Below, in pieces: positions 18,444-27,674 of a DNA stretch of 64,000 nucleotides. Both the position numbers and the translations under genes were made by a program. The first letter of the stretch is position 1. Each line of letters opens with the position of its first letter. The notes below the pieces were generated by a model, which was given only the letters and a program-made list of their open reading frames with translations, did no database searches and was not told where the DNA came from. The DNA comes from Fidelibacterota bacterium (lineage in GTDB: Bacteria > Fidelibacterota > Fidelibacteria > Fidelibacterales > Fidelibacteraceae), in NCBI GenBank assembly GCA_028716785.1, contig JAQUPD010000001.1, positions 135,114 through 199,113 on the forward strand. Direction: 5' to 3'.

Positions 18444-19520
18444 ATGCACAAAAAACTTTTTATTCCTGGTCCTGTTGATGTAAGGCCTGAAGTCCTCGAA
18501 GCCATGGGAACTCCTATGATTGGTCATCGGACAAAAGAAGCCAGTGAGCTTCAAAAGCGTGTGTCAGAAAAAGTCGCTAAAGTGTTTATGACAAAAAATC
18601 CAATTCTTCTATCTACCACATCCGGCACAGGATTAATGGAAGGATCTATTCGATCATTAACAGCAAAAAGGGCAGTGGTTTTTTCAGTGGGTGCTTTTGG
18701 CGATCGCTGGGCAAATCTTGCTGAATGCAATAATGTCCCTGTTGATTTAGTGCGTACAGATTGGGGACAACCAACCCTCCCAGAGGTCGTAGATGAATAT
18801 CTTTCAACGGGAAAATACGATGTGTTTACCATTACACACAATGAAACGTCAACAGGACTCATGAATCCTATCAAAGAAATTTCAGAGGTCCGCAAAAAAT
18901 ATCCTGATATTTTATGGTTAATGGATGCAGTTTCGTCTATGGGAGGGACACCAATTCCTGTAGATGAATTGGGCGTGGATGTCTGTATAACCTCAACACA
19001 AAAATCAATTGGGCTCCCCCCTGGATTATCTATGTGTTCAGCGAGTGAACAAGCGCTTGAACATGGGAAACAGGTAAAATATCGGGGGGGGTATTTGGAT
19101 TTGTTGGATTTGTACAAATATATTGTGAAAAAGCCCTATCAATATCCTTCCACTCCCTCTTTAAGCCACATGTTTGCTCTGGATGTCCAGCTGGATTATA
19201 TCCTTAATGAAGAAGGTTTGGAAAATCGATTTGCGCGTCATAAAAAAATGGCTGAAATGACCCAAGCTTGGGCAAAAGAGCATTTTGAAATTTTTCCAGT
19301 TGAAAAATATGCCTCAGATACAGTAACCTGCATTAAAAATACCAAAGGTATTTCGATAAAAGACCTTAATGCCAAACTGGGTGAAAAAGGATATCAAATC
19401 TCTAACGGATATGGGGATTTAAAGGAAAAAACCTTCCGAATTGCTCACATGGCAGATCGGCAGCCAGAGGAACTTGAAGCATTATTGAATCTTATGGACG
19501 AAATCATCCCAACCTTATAA
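18444..19520 (+). CDS. class V aminotransferase, serine/alanine-glyoxylate type
   Basis: 358 residues, PLP-dependent fold type I. The N-terminus KLFIPGPVDVRPEVLEAM and GHRTKEASELQ are typical of the serine-pyruvate/alanine-glyoxylate aminotransferase family. TTSGTGLMEGSIRSL binds cofactor phosphate, LMDAVSSMGG holds the Asp that pairs with the pyridine nitrogen, and CITSTQKSIGLPPG contains the Schiff-base Lys. Family members act on serine, alanine or phosphoserine with glyoxylate or pyruvate as acceptor. In anaerobes this branch often stands in for serC or supplies glycine and serine; the precise substrate cannot be read here. It has its own ribosome site (AAGGAGG) and a strong terminator, so it is probably a single-gene unit. 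Confidence 0.88.
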   Translation: MHKKLFIPGPVDVRPEVLEAMGTPMIGHRTKEASELQKRVSEKVAKVFMTKNPILLSTTSGTGLMEGSIRSLTAKRAVVFSVGAFGDRWANLAECNNVPVDLVRTDWGQPTLPEVVDEYLSTGKYDVFTITHNETSTGLMNPIKEISEVRKKYPDILWLMDAVSSMGGTPIPVDELGVDVCITSTQKSIGLPPGLSMCSASEQALEHGKQVKYRGGYLDLLDLYKYIVKKPYQYPSTPSLSHMFALDVQLDYILNEEGLENRFARHKKMAEMTQAWAKEHFEIFPVEKYASDTVTCIKNTKGISIKDLNAKLGEKGYQISNGYGDLKEKTFRIAHMADRQPEELEALLNLMDEIIPTL

Positions 19521-19548
19521 TTTATAATCATCATCCTGTTCAATTTCC

Positions 19549-19575
19549 AAAAACCCGCATGAAAGCGGGTTTTTT
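19549..19575 (+). terminator. bidirectional intrinsic terminator
   Basis: A perfect 10-bp stem, AAAAACCCGC (19549-19558) with GCGGGTTTTT, and a six-base loop ATGAAA, ending in six Ts on the plus strand and an A-run upstream that serves the minus strand. It sits between the convergent aminotransferase and ribH genes and can serve both. Confidence 0.88.
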
Positions 19576-19636
19576 ATCAGTAACAAAAATATTTACCCCT
19601 TTAAAAAACTACTTTTAGATAATGATAAGAGTACCG

Positions 19637-20101
19637 TTAAAGTTGTTTTATCAGATTGACCATCTCAATTAAATTAAGGGCAGCGGTCCATCCTTTATTT
19701 CCAGCTTTTGTGCCAGCACGCTCAAGGGCTTGTTCAATAGAATCCGTCGTAATAATACCAAAAATCACAGGAATATCAGAATCCATAGCCAAGCGGGCAA
19801 CACCTTTTGAAGACTCTGTCATAACAACATCAAAATGGGGAGTAGCACCTCGAATTACAGCGCCAAGACAAAGAATGCCATCATATTTTCCTGATTTAGC
19901 AAGGCCTTTTGCCACACGAGGAATTTCCATAGCACCTGGAACCCAGTAAATAGCAATATCATCCTCCTTTGCACCATGCCTTTTTAAACAATCGATGGCT
20001 CCTTCTGTGAGTTCTTTTGTGATCATATCATTAAATCGACTCACCACAAGGGCTGTTTTGATTTTTTCTGCAGATAACTGTCCTTCAATGACTTTCACCA
20101 T
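19637..20101 (-). CDS. ribH: 6,7-dimethyl-8-ribityllumazine synthase
   Basis: 154 residues. It condenses 5-amino-6-ribitylaminouracil with 3,4-dihydroxy-2-butanone 4-phosphate, the penultimate step of riboflavin synthesis, usually as a 60-subunit shell or pentamer. The family motifs are present: [50 protein letters not shown] (with the substrate-binding RG and the catalytic His in the following stretch), and [23 protein letters not shown]. It is the last gene of the riboflavin operon, seven bases after ribBA, with AGGTG before ATG 20101. Confidence 0.97.
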   Translation of the reverse strand: MVKVIEGQLSAEKIKTALVVSRFNDMITKELTEGAIDCLKRHGAKEDDIAIYWVPGAMEIPRVAKGLAKSGKYDGILCLGAVIRGATPHFDVVMTESSKGVARLAMDSDIPVIFGIITTDSIEQALERAGTKAGNKGWTAALNLIEMVNLIKQL

Positions 20102-20108
20102 GTTACAC

Positions 20109-21317
20109 CTACTTTTTATTGTTTAAAATAATATGTCCCAATTTGTCTCGTTTTGTTTTCAAATACTTTTCATTGATAGCATTTGGGGGAATTTCTAGAG
20201 GAATTCTATCAGTAATTTCAAGTCCATATCCCTTGAGTCCTACAATTTTTTTGGGATTGTTTGTCAAGAGGCGAATTTTACGAATCCCCAGATCGTGGAG
20301 GATTCGAGCGCCCATTCCATAATCTCGTAAATCGGGTAAAAACCCCAGCTTCACATTAGCTTCAACAGTATCCATCCCTTGATCCTGTAAATGATAGGCT
20401 GAGATTTTGTGTCGCAGTCCAATTCCTCTTCCTTCTTGACGAAGATAAAGAATAACGCCGCGCCCTTCGTGAGAAATCATTTCCATCGATTTTCTCAACT
20501 GTTCACCACAATCGCAGCGCAAAGAACTAAATACATCCCCTGTAAGGCATTCAGAATGAACTCGCACCATCACAGGTTCCCCGTTGGTAATATCACCCAT
20601 AGTAAGAGCGACATGTTCTTTATTTTCAAGGTGATCTACATAAATTGCAATATCAAAATTCCCATATTTTGTAGGAAGTGTCGCTTGACTAATTCGTTCA
20701 ATATAGGTTTCATATTCCCGGCGATACGTAATTAACTCTTCCACAGTAATGATAGGGATATCATAAGTGCGTGAAATAGTTTCGAGAACTTCACCCCGTG
20801 CCATTTCACCGGAATCATCCATAATTTCACACATTACACTGACGGGGGATAGGCCAGCTAGCTTCATAAGATCCACAGAAGCTTCGGTATGTCCTGCACG
20901 CCGCAACACACCACCCCTGCGAGCAATAATTGGGAAAACATGTCCAGGACGACCTAAATCTTCCGGATGCGTTTGAGGGTCAGCGAGAGCTTTGATAGTT
21001 GCAGCACGGTCAAAAGCAGAAATTCCGGTCGTTGTACCATGGATATAATCAACACTCACAGTAAAATGGGTACTGTGAAGCGCCGTGTTATCAGTCACCA
21101 TAGAACGTAGATCAAGCTCTTGAGCTCGTTGATCTGTTAGTCCAACACAAATGAGGCCACGACCTATCAATGACATAAAGTTGACAGCCTCTGGTGTGAT
21201 TTTTTCGGCAGCAATCACAAAATCTCCCTCATTTTCCCGTTTTTCGTCATCTACAACAATAACAAATTTCCCTTTTTGAAGTGCCTCTATGGCGTTTTTT
21301 ACTGTATTAAAACTCAT
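20109..21317 (-). CDS. ribBA: bifunctional DHBP synthase / GTP cyclohydrolase II
   Basis: About 402 residues from ATG 21317, chosen for the AAGGGA ribosome site seven bases upstream; longer in-frame starts lie inside ribE. The N-terminal half is 3,4-dihydroxy-2-butanone-4-phosphate synthase ([18 protein letters not shown], the acidic metal site; [12 protein letters not shown]). The C-terminal half is GTP cyclohydrolase II, with [21 protein letters not shown] supplying the three Zn-binding Cys and then [11 protein letters not shown]. The enzyme produces both precursors of the pathway. It overlaps the ribE stop by 11 bases, so translation is coupled. Confidence 0.96.
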   Translation of the reverse strand: MSFNTVKNAIEALQKGKFVIVVDDEKRENEGDFVIAAEKITPEAVNFMSLIGRGLICVGLTDQRAQELDLRSMVTDNTALHSTHFTVSVDYIHGTTTGISAFDRAATIKALADPQTHPEDLGRPGHVFPIIARRGGVLRRAGHTEASVDLMKLAGLSPVSVMCEIMDDSGEMARGEVLETISRTYDIPIITVEELITYRREYETYIERISQATLPTKYGNFDIAIYVDHLENKEHVALTMGDITNGEPVMVRVHSECLTGDVFSSLRCDCGEQLRKSMEMISHEGRGVILYLRQEGRGIGLRHKISAYHLQDQGMDTVEANVKLGFLPDLRDYGMGARILHDLGIRKIRLLTNNPKKIVGLKGYGLEITDRIPLEIPPNAINEKYLKTKRDKLGHIILNNKK

Positions 21318-21972
21318 GATTTCCCTTGTTATTTTCATACCCCCATTCATGGAGCTTGTTTAATAAATTGTTCTTTTGTTGCGACCCTTTTGTTAGAAAA
21401 TTCAAGACATACTTTGCCAAAATATCAACTTCAAGATTTACAAAATCTCCTTTTTTCTTTGTATAGAGAGTTGTTTCTTGAAAAGTTAGGGGAATAATAG
21501 CAACTGTCAACAAATCTTGAGACACATTAGCAACTGTCAGACTAATGCCATTGATAGCAATAGAACCTTTAACCGCAACATATTGACGTAACTGTTCTGG
21601 AATTTGCACTGTAAGAAGGGCTGATTCTCCTTTTTTTAGAATGGATGTAATGGGTGCAATACCATCCACATGTCCCTGGATAAAATGTCCCCCCAATCGA
21701 CCATTTGTCATCATGGCTCTTTCAAGATTCACACCCATTCCGAGGTGTAAAAAACGAAGGGTCGTTTTATCAAGCGTTTCTTGTATAGCCTGCACGGTAA
21801 AAGAAGATTTAAAGACTGATACCACACTGAGGCATGCCCCATCTACTGCAACACTATCGCCTCTTTTTAAGTCATCCAAAACCTTTTCTGCTTTAATTTC
21901 AAAGAGGATCCCTTCTGGATTATGGGTCATTTGGGTAAGAGTCCCCACCTCTTCTATTAATCCTGTAAACAT
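21307..21972 (-). CDS. ribE: riboflavin synthase, alpha-type
   Basis: 221 residues with two lumazine-binding repeats. It dismutates two molecules of 6,7-dimethyl-8-ribityllumazine to riboflavin and the ribitylaminouracil that LumS (ribH) reuses. The N-terminus MFTGLIEEVGTL is diagnostic, GDSVAVDGACLSV lies in repeat 1, GGHFIQGHVDGI marks the repeat junction, and GSIAINGISLTV is the matching segment in repeat 2. It overlaps ribD by 16 bases and ribBA by 11, an unusually compact operon. The gene is sometimes called ribC in other species. Confidence 0.96.
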   Translation of the reverse strand: MFTGLIEEVGTLTQMTHNPEGILFEIKAEKVLDDLKRGDSVAVDGACLSVVSVFKSSFTVQAIQETLDKTTLRFLHLGMGVNLERAMMTNGRLGGHFIQGHVDGIAPITSILKKGESALLTVQIPEQLRQYVAVKGSIAINGISLTVANVSQDLLTVAIIPLTFQETTLYTKKKGDFVNLEVDILAKYVLNFLTKGSQQKNNLLNKLHEWGYENNKGNHEF

Positions 21973-23057
21973 GGATCAAGCCTTCCCCGGACCAACACGT
22001 CGGGTCCAATTTTTTGAATTTCATCCCATATAAGAGGGAGTGGTTTCTCGATGGATTTTCTAAATCCTCCAAAGGTAGAAAGTCCTTCTCCTAAAACTTT
22101 GGGGGCAATGAAAAGTTGAAGTTCATCACATATTTTTTCATAAAGCAGTGATCCTGCTACATGGCTTCCACCTTCGCAATAGATTGAGGTTATTCCAAAT
22201 TCCCCCAGACATTTTAACGTTTCACCCATCGTCACTCGCCCTGAAGACCCCTTTTGAATAGAGAGGAGATGAATTCCTTGAGCTGAAAAATGGTTATAGA
22301 GTTTCTTATTTTCATCACAAAGAGTCACAATGAGCGTACGATGTTTAAAATCATCTGAAACAACCTGTGCAGTTTCAGGAACTTGTAATGTTTCATCCAG
22401 GATGATACGCCAAGGAACATATCCATCCCTCTTTTTGGGTAGTAAGCCAGGATTATCTTTCAAAACGGTTCCAACACCTACCATAACTCCGTCATAGAGC
22501 AATCGCTGGCTTGCCACAAAATCCCGTGCTGGAGGTGCTGTAATCCATTTGCTATTGCCCTTCAAATCTGCAACGTAGCCATCAGCAGTCTGAGCCATTT
22601 TAAGAGTAATCCAGGGACGCCTTTTTTCTATGAGATACATAAATCCGCGATTCAAGATTCGGGCTTCATCTTCCAACAACCCCGTATAAACTTTAATCCC
22701 TGCTTCTTTCAAACGTCGAATACCTTCCTGATTTACCAGAGGATTAGGATCTATCATACTTATATAAACTTCACAAATTCCTGCTTGAATAATTTGGGGA
22801 ACGCAAGGAGGTGTTTTCCCGTGATGGACGCAGGGTTCTAAGGTGACATACAAAGTAGCCCCTTTGGCAGCATTTCCTGCTTCACGAAGCGCCAAAACTT
22901 CAGCATGAGGTCCACCAAATTTCTGATGAAATCCCTGTCCAATTATTTGACGATTTTTTACAATAACCGCACCAACCATTGGGTTTGGACTAGTAAATCC
23001 TCGACCTTTTTCGGCCAAGTGTAATGCTTGTTGCATCCATTGAGAATGTTCACGCAT
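21957..23057 (-). CDS. ribD: bifunctional diaminohydroxyphosphoribosylaminopyrimidine deaminase / reductase
   Basis: 366 residues, two domains. Residues 1-145 are a zinc cytidine-deaminase-like domain (TSPNPMVGAVIV, HAEVLAL with the catalytic Glu, and PCVHHGKTPPC with the Zn-binding Cys). The rest is the NADPH-dependent reductase (PWITLKMAQTADGYVAD, VMVGVGTVLKDNPGL, CEGGSHVAGSLL). It carries out the second and third steps of riboflavin synthesis. It is the first gene of the operon; ATG 23057 comes directly after an eight-T run belonging to the riboswitch hairpin, and the only candidate ribosome site (GGGA) lies inside that hairpin. Confidence 0.97.
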   Translation of the reverse strand: MREHSQWMQQALHLAEKGRGFTSPNPMVGAVIVKNRQIIGQGFHQKFGGPHAEVLALREAGNAAKGATLYVTLEPCVHHGKTPPCVPQIIQAGICEVYISMIDPNPLVNQEGIRRLKEAGIKVYTGLLEDEARILNRGFMYLIEKRRPWITLKMAQTADGYVADLKGNSKWITAPPARDFVASQRLLYDGVMVGVGTVLKDNPGLLPKKRDGYVPWRIILDETLQVPETAQVVSDDFKHRTLIVTLCDENKKLYNHFSAQGIHLLSIQKGSSGRVTMGETLKCLGEFGITSIYCEGGSHVAGSLLYEKICDELQLFIAPKVLGEGLSTFGGFRKSIEKPLPLIWDEIQKIGPDVLVRGRLDPCLQD

Positions 23058-23087
23058 AAAAAAAATCCCAAGTGTTCGGGACTTTTA
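23058..23087 (-). terminator. riboswitch expression platform: terminator/SD-masking hairpin
   Basis: On the minus strand AAGTCCCGA pairs with TTGGGATTT (two G-T wobbles) around loop ACAC, followed by a run of Ts ending exactly at the ribD ATG. The GGGA of the 3' arm is the only ribosome-site candidate, eight bases before the ATG. The hairpin could therefore terminate transcription or hide the ribosome site. Confidence 0.7.
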
Positions 23088-23089
23088 AT

Positions 23090-23196
23090 CTTCTCCCATC
23101 CGGACTTTTACCGTCGGTTCCTGAATTTCACAGGATCTGTCCTCATGGACTCGCGGACTGTCACCGCCGGTCAGGATTTACACCCTGTCCCGAAGA
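23090..23196 (-). ncRNA. FMN riboswitch (RFN element)
   Basis: The leader of the riboflavin operon carries the RFN consensus on the minus strand: CTTCGGGACAGGGTG at the 5' end, GACCGGCGGTGACAGTCCGCG in the centre (positions about 23147-23171), GACGGTAAAAGTCCGGATGGG toward the 3' end (23096-23116) and GAGAAG closing helix P1. The RNA binds FMN and, in the family, turns expression of riboflavin genes off when FMN is plentiful. The expression hairpin follows directly. The promoter must lie between 23200 and 23343, but I could not choose a convincing one. Confidence 0.95.
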
Positions 23197-23343
23197 CGTA
23201 GTAAAATTTAGGAGATAAGCAATGCATAAGCAAGCATATCCCTTTAAAGGATGATGGAATTATCTTTACATCATTTTTTTATAAAGATATCAAAAGGACT
23301 CCCTCATCACAATATGTGTCGCTAGTGAATCTATTGTCATTAT

Positions 23344-25395
23344 TTATGCTGTAATTAAGGCAATCAAGGCATCCAGATGCTGAAAAGAGAGTTCGCCGGG
23401 AATATGTTTCATTTCTTCCAACTGTTGGACATACTTATCTATATCTTTTGATGAAACGCCTCGCCAGCTCTTCTTTTTATCCAAAACCATCAATCCAATG
23501 TTTGCTGAGAGGGATAAATCTTCACTAAGGGTATGGATTTCCCAAAGAATAGGATTAGCATTAATAATGGGCTCAAGTTTCTTATGATTTTCAGCCCATA
23601 TTTGAAGCATTTTTCGAATTTCAGTTTCCAATTCTGGCGTTGGCTGCTGAATATACTTTTGGACAAGCATGTTAAACCGTCGAGCATCTGGGGCGTCACT
23701 CCAGGCGGCATCAACAAAACGGGTTAGAGGAGCATGTTGGACATATCTTTTTTTATCCACAGCTCTATGGCGTGAATAATTTTTTAACGGCTCTACCACC
23801 CCGGCTAAAACGTGCAAGGATGAAATATCGCGCTGACCTGCAAGGCGTCGAAACATCATATCCCGATTTTTAAGATGGTCTAAACCAACTTCTTCTAAAC
23901 GGATCGACACAATTTCTAATCGGCGATACATATCCTCCACATCTCGAACATTAGCTGGAGACCAAAATCTTTCAGCAATAGCTGCAGTGCGAGGCCAAAT
24001 ACGAAGTCCCGTTAGTTCTTGCGTTACAAATTCCGCCCAGCTTGCAGCTTCTCCACCCAAGATATTTTGGGCAGCAAGAGAATCACTGATATATTCAGGT
24101 CGAACAGGATCCAAAAGGTAGTGATATTCTGTTTTTCTAAAATAATCAAGGTAGTAGCCATTGGAAACAATACCCTTATAGCCATTCAACAAAATTGATT
24201 CCATTTCTTTCATGCGTGGAGACCAAAAATGTATTAACACCTCTTGAGGTAAGTCTGGATTGTAAATTTCCCCCCATCCAATCATCAGCTTGTTATGTTT
24301 CTGAACAATTTCATAAACTCGTTTTACAAAATACGCTTGAAGGTTATGCGTTGTTTCAAAGCCCATAGAATCTATAAAGGCAACAATTTCCGGGTTTTTT
24401 TTCCACCATTTTCCATTGTTTTCATCGCCCCCAATATGAAAATAGGCGTCTGGAAAAAGCGAAGCCATTTCACCAATAAAAGTATCTAAAAAAGCATAGG
24501 TGTATTCATTGGCAGGATTCATCCCTGGATCTTTTATTCCCCAGCTTCTTTCAATCGTATAAAGGGTATCTTTGCTGGATAGTTCAGGATATCCCACAAA
24601 CCAAGAGGTTGTATGACTTGGCATATCAAATTCCGGCACAACACGGATTCCTCTTTCAGCGGCATAAGAAACAATCTCATGAATCTGGCATTGTGTAAAA
24701 TAATTCCCATCTGATCCCATCTCATGAAGAAGAGGATACGCTTTTGATTCTACACGGAATCCCTGATCATCGGACAAATGTAAATGAAGAACATTCATTT
24801 TTACCGCTGCCATGGCATCAATATTCTGCAAAATAACATGAACCGGCTGAAAATGCCGGGCAACATCAATCATGAGTCCGCGCCAGGGAAATCGGGGTTC
24901 ATCTTCAATAAGAACTACCGGGAAAAAATATCCTTCTTCGTCTGCCATTAATAATTGAAGCCACGTTTCTAAGCCATGCAGAAGTCCCAACTCTGTTTCT
25001 GCTTCAAGAATGATTTCACGAGAACTTATCCGCAAACGATAAGACTCATCTTCACCAAGCTTTAATTCACCAGGCCGATAGCACATAAGCTCAAAACCTG
25101 CTTCTGGAGATTGATTAATTCCCGTAATATAATCCTGCTCAAAAAAAAGCCCTGTCCGCCCACTTAAACGCTGTAAGGCACGTGTAGCAGCCTTAAAAGT
25201 CCGATCACCCGCTTCACCAACAACATTAATACGAAAAGACTCATCTAATCGAAATTCGCCACTATCCCATAAAATTTCTTTGGGAATGGGCATCAGAGTG
25301 TGTTCTCTTTCAATTGCTGGCATTGCCATGATTATCTGGCTCTGTAAAAAGAAAATAATTACTACAAAAAAATATCTCTTTTTATAGGTTATCAT
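23344..25395 (-). CDS. beta-N-acetylhexosaminidase, GH20
   Basis: 683 residues from ATG 25395 (AGGAG six bases upstream). A signal peptide is visible (KKRYFFVVIIFFLQSQIIMA). An N-terminal GH20b-like alpha/beta domain (MPIPKEILWDSGEF) is followed by the TIM barrel: FPWRGLMIDVARHF, HLHLSDDQGFR, VPEFDMPSHTT, and HIGGDENNGKWW with the catalytic Asp-Glu pair at about residues 324-325, then a Trp-rich C-terminal active-site region (GGEAASWAEFV, WPRTAAIAERFW). It removes terminal GlcNAc or GalNAc from glycans or peptidoglycan fragments in the periplasm or outside the cell. About 150 C-terminal residues form a helical extension. It stands apart between the riboflavin leader and the receiver-domain gene, so it is probably its own unit. 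Confidence 0.93.
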   Translation of the reverse strand: MITYKKRYFFVVIIFFLQSQIIMAMPAIEREHTLMPIPKEILWDSGEFRLDESFRINVVGEAGDRTFKAATRALQRLSGRTGLFFEQDYITGINQSPEAGFELMCYRPGELKLGEDESYRLRISSREIILEAETELGLLHGLETWLQLLMADEEGYFFPVVLIEDEPRFPWRGLMIDVARHFQPVHVILQNIDAMAAVKMNVLHLHLSDDQGFRVESKAYPLLHEMGSDGNYFTQCQIHEIVSYAAERGIRVVPEFDMPSHTTSWFVGYPELSSKDTLYTIERSWGIKDPGMNPANEYTYAFLDTFIGEMASLFPDAYFHIGGDENNGKWWKKNPEIVAFIDSMGFETTHNLQAYFVKRVYEIVQKHNKLMIGWGEIYNPDLPQEVLIHFWSPRMKEMESILLNGYKGIVSNGYYLDYFRKTEYHYLLDPVRPEYISDSLAAQNILGGEAASWAEFVTQELTGLRIWPRTAAIAERFWSPANVRDVEDMYRRLEIVSIRLEEVGLDHLKNRDMMFRRLAGQRDISSLHVLAGVVEPLKNYSRHRAVDKKRYVQHAPLTRFVDAAWSDAPDARRFNMLVQKYIQQPTPELETEIRKMLQIWAENHKKLEPIINANPILWEIHTLSEDLSLSANIGLMVLDKKKSWRGVSSKDIDKYVQQLEEMKHIPGELSFQHLDALIALITA

Positions 25396-25509
25396 GAGAT
25401 ATCTCCTTAATAGAAGGTTAAATGTATTGAAAGAAAATATCATTCTTTCCTATGATTTACAATGGGGATTTAAGAAGAAGGAAATAACAAGATTCATGTT
25501 TAAAATTTT

Positions 25510-25887
25510 CTATGATAAATAATATTTTAACAATTTAAACAAGTGATTTTCATTAATGGGTTTTTCAATAATATCCTGAAAGAGGCCCTTGGCTTTTTCA
25601 AGATCTGATTTTTCCATATAATAAGCCGTTTGCAAAATAATAATGAGATTCGGGCGAAATTCCCGAATTTTTTTGGCAGCGTCGTACCCATTTAATCCTG
25701 GCATTTTTACATCCATCAGAACACAATCAATATCAGGATACAATTGACACAATTCAACTGCCATTTCACCATTTTCTGCTTCTAATACTTCATAATTTTC
25801 ATCCTTAAGGATTTCCGCTAGATACATTCTGTTTATGGCTTCATCTTCAGCAATAAGAATCTTTGGGGATTTTTTTTTGGCAATCAT
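25510..25887 (-). CDS. stand-alone response-regulator receiver domain
   Basis: 125 residues that form one CheY-like receiver and nothing else. ILIAEDEAINRMYL gives the acidic pocket, CVLMDVKMPGLNGYDAA holds the phospho-acceptor Asp, LQTAYYMEKSD has the switch Thr, and IEKPINENHLFKLL has the conserved Lys. No output domain or kinase lies nearby, so it may act as a phosphate sink or as a protein-protein switch in a phosphorelay. It starts 26 bases after the fhs stop with AGGGAGAG as ribosome site, so it is likely co-transcribed with fhs. That pairing is unexplained. Confidence 0.93.
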   Translation of the reverse strand: MIAKKKSPKILIAEDEAINRMYLAEILKDENYEVLEAENGEMAVELCQLYPDIDCVLMDVKMPGLNGYDAAKKIREFRPNLIIILQTAYYMEKSDLEKAKGLFQDIIEKPINENHLFKLLKYYLS

Positions 25888-25913
25888 AATTTTTCTCTCC
25901 CTTGAGGATTCGA

Positions 25914-27584
25914 CTAAAATAAATTCTCAATCTCTCCCTCATTGGTGATGGTAATTTTTTGGGCAGCGGGCTCTTTGGGGAGGCCTGGCATCCGTAAAAT
26001 ATCTCCAGTAATCGGAATAACAAACCCTGCCCCCGAAGCAATCAATATTTCTCGAACAGTTACCAAAAAATTTTCAGGTCTCCCCAGGAGTTTTGGATTA
26101 TCTGAAAGAGACTTTTGTGTTTTAGCAATACAAACAGGGAGTTTATCGTATCCAAAATCTTTAATGATTTTTAAATCCTTTTTTGCCATAGATGTATAGT
26201 CAATTGCTTTTGCACCATAAATTTCTGTGGCTATTGTTTTTATTTTATTTTCAAGTGAGTCATGCCAGTTGTACAAGGGATGCATTTTACAAATTGTATC
26301 ATCGACCAAACGTTTCACTTCCTGGGCAAGTTCCAGTCCTCCCTCTCCTCCTTTCGACCAAAAATCCACCACAGAAGCATCAAACCCTTGTTTGCGGGCG
26401 TAATCCTCCACAATTTTTAATTCTTCTTTCGTATCGGTAGGGAAGTGATTAATTGCAACAACCGATTCCATTCCAAATTTTCGAATATTTTCTAAATGTT
26501 TCCCGAGATTTGGAAGTCCTTTTATCACTGCTTTTGTATCCGGAATGGTGAGATCAGAGAGTTTTGCCCCGCCGTGATGTTTTAAGGCACGAACTGTTGC
26601 GACTAGCACAACAGCTGACGTGCAAAGAGAGCCATTAGGACACACAATATCAAAAAATTTTTCTGCACCAAGATCAAAACCAAAGCCAGCCTCTGTTACC
26701 ACATAGTCTGCCATGTGGAGAGCTGCTTTTGTTGCTATAATACTATTTGCCCCCTGGGCAATATTTGCAAAAGGGCCTCCATGAACTAGTGCCGGGGTAT
26801 TTTCTGTTGTTTGAACCAAATTGGGTTTAAGAGCATCTTTTAATAACGCTGCTATGGCTCCTTCAAATCCCAACTCTTTTTCAAGAACAGGTCGACCATC
26901 GTAAGTAAAACCAATAGTAATATTTCCAATGCGTTCCTTAAGTTCGGCAATATCTTTTGTAAGACACAAAATTGCCATAATTTCAGAAGCAGGTGTAATA
27001 TCAAACCCCTCTTCCCTGGGAATCCCTTGTCCACGTCCTCCCAAACCAATAATAACATTTCTAAGGGCTCTATCGTTTACATCAAGGACTCTTTTCCATG
27101 TGACCCATCGAGGATCAAGATGAAGTTCATTTCCTGAATGAATATGATTATCTATCAGCGCTGCTAAGGTATTATTAGCTGCGGTAACAGCATGAAAATC
27201 GCCCGTAAAGTGAAGATTAATTTCTTCCATGGGAAGAACCTGAGAATAACCTCCGCCAGCAGCTCCTCCCTTAATTCCAAAAACAGGCCCTAAACTTGGC
27301 TCCCGAATAGCAACAATTGCCTTTTCACCAAGCCTATTTAATGCCTGTGAGAGTCCGATTGAAACTGTTGTCTTGCCCTCACCAGCAGGAGTCGGTGTTA
27401 TGGCAGAAACCAAAATAAGTTTGCCTTCAGACTTTTCATTCAGTTTTTTTAAGGAAGGATATGAAATTTTGGCTTTATACTTCCCATAGAGTTCTAAATC
27501 GTTTTCATCCAATCCTAACTGTTGCCCAATTTCAACAATAGGCTTCATAGTTGTTTTTTTCGCGATGTCAATGTCTGTTAACAT
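25914..27584 (-). CDS. fhs: formate--tetrahydrofolate ligase
   Basis: 556 residues. It makes 10-formyl-THF from formate, ATP and THF, for purine and fMet-tRNA synthesis, or in the methyl branch of acetogenic or reverse one-carbon metabolism. Motifs: ITPTPAGEGKTTVSIGL (P-loop), REPSLGPVFGIKGGAAGGGYSQV, MEEINLHFTGDFHA, and VVTEAGFGFDLGAEKF. The start at ATG 27584 follows GAAGG; an in-frame ATG four codons upstream has no site. It is followed by a receiver-domain gene. A PurL-like gene lies two genes upstream in the same orientation, which may point to purine one-carbon supply. Confidence 0.97.
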   Translation of the reverse strand: MLTDIDIAKKTTMKPIVEIGQQLGLDENDLELYGKYKAKISYPSLKKLNEKSEGKLILVSAITPTPAGEGKTTVSIGLSQALNRLGEKAIVAIREPSLGPVFGIKGGAAGGGYSQVLPMEEINLHFTGDFHAVTAANNTLAALIDNHIHSGNELHLDPRWVTWKRVLDVNDRALRNVIIGLGGRGQGIPREEGFDITPASEIMAILCLTKDIAELKERIGNITIGFTYDGRPVLEKELGFEGAIAALLKDALKPNLVQTTENTPALVHGGPFANIAQGANSIIATKAALHMADYVVTEAGFGFDLGAEKFFDIVCPNGSLCTSAVVLVATVRALKHHGGAKLSDLTIPDTKAVIKGLPNLGKHLENIRKFGMESVVAINHFPTDTKEELKIVEDYARKQGFDASVVDFWSKGGEGGLELAQEVKRLVDDTICKMHPLYNWHDSLENKIKTIATEIYGAKAIDYTSMAKKDLKIIKDFGYDKLPVCIAKTQKSLSDNPKLLGRPENFLVTVREILIASGAGFVIPITGDILRMPGLPKEPAAQKITITNEGEIENLF

Positions 27585-27674
27585 AAAGACCTTCACTCAT
27601 GCTAATTGGTTAAATAATTTTTCTTTTATAGAGTTAAGACTCCCATTTCAAGCTAACGTTACAATCTAAAATTT

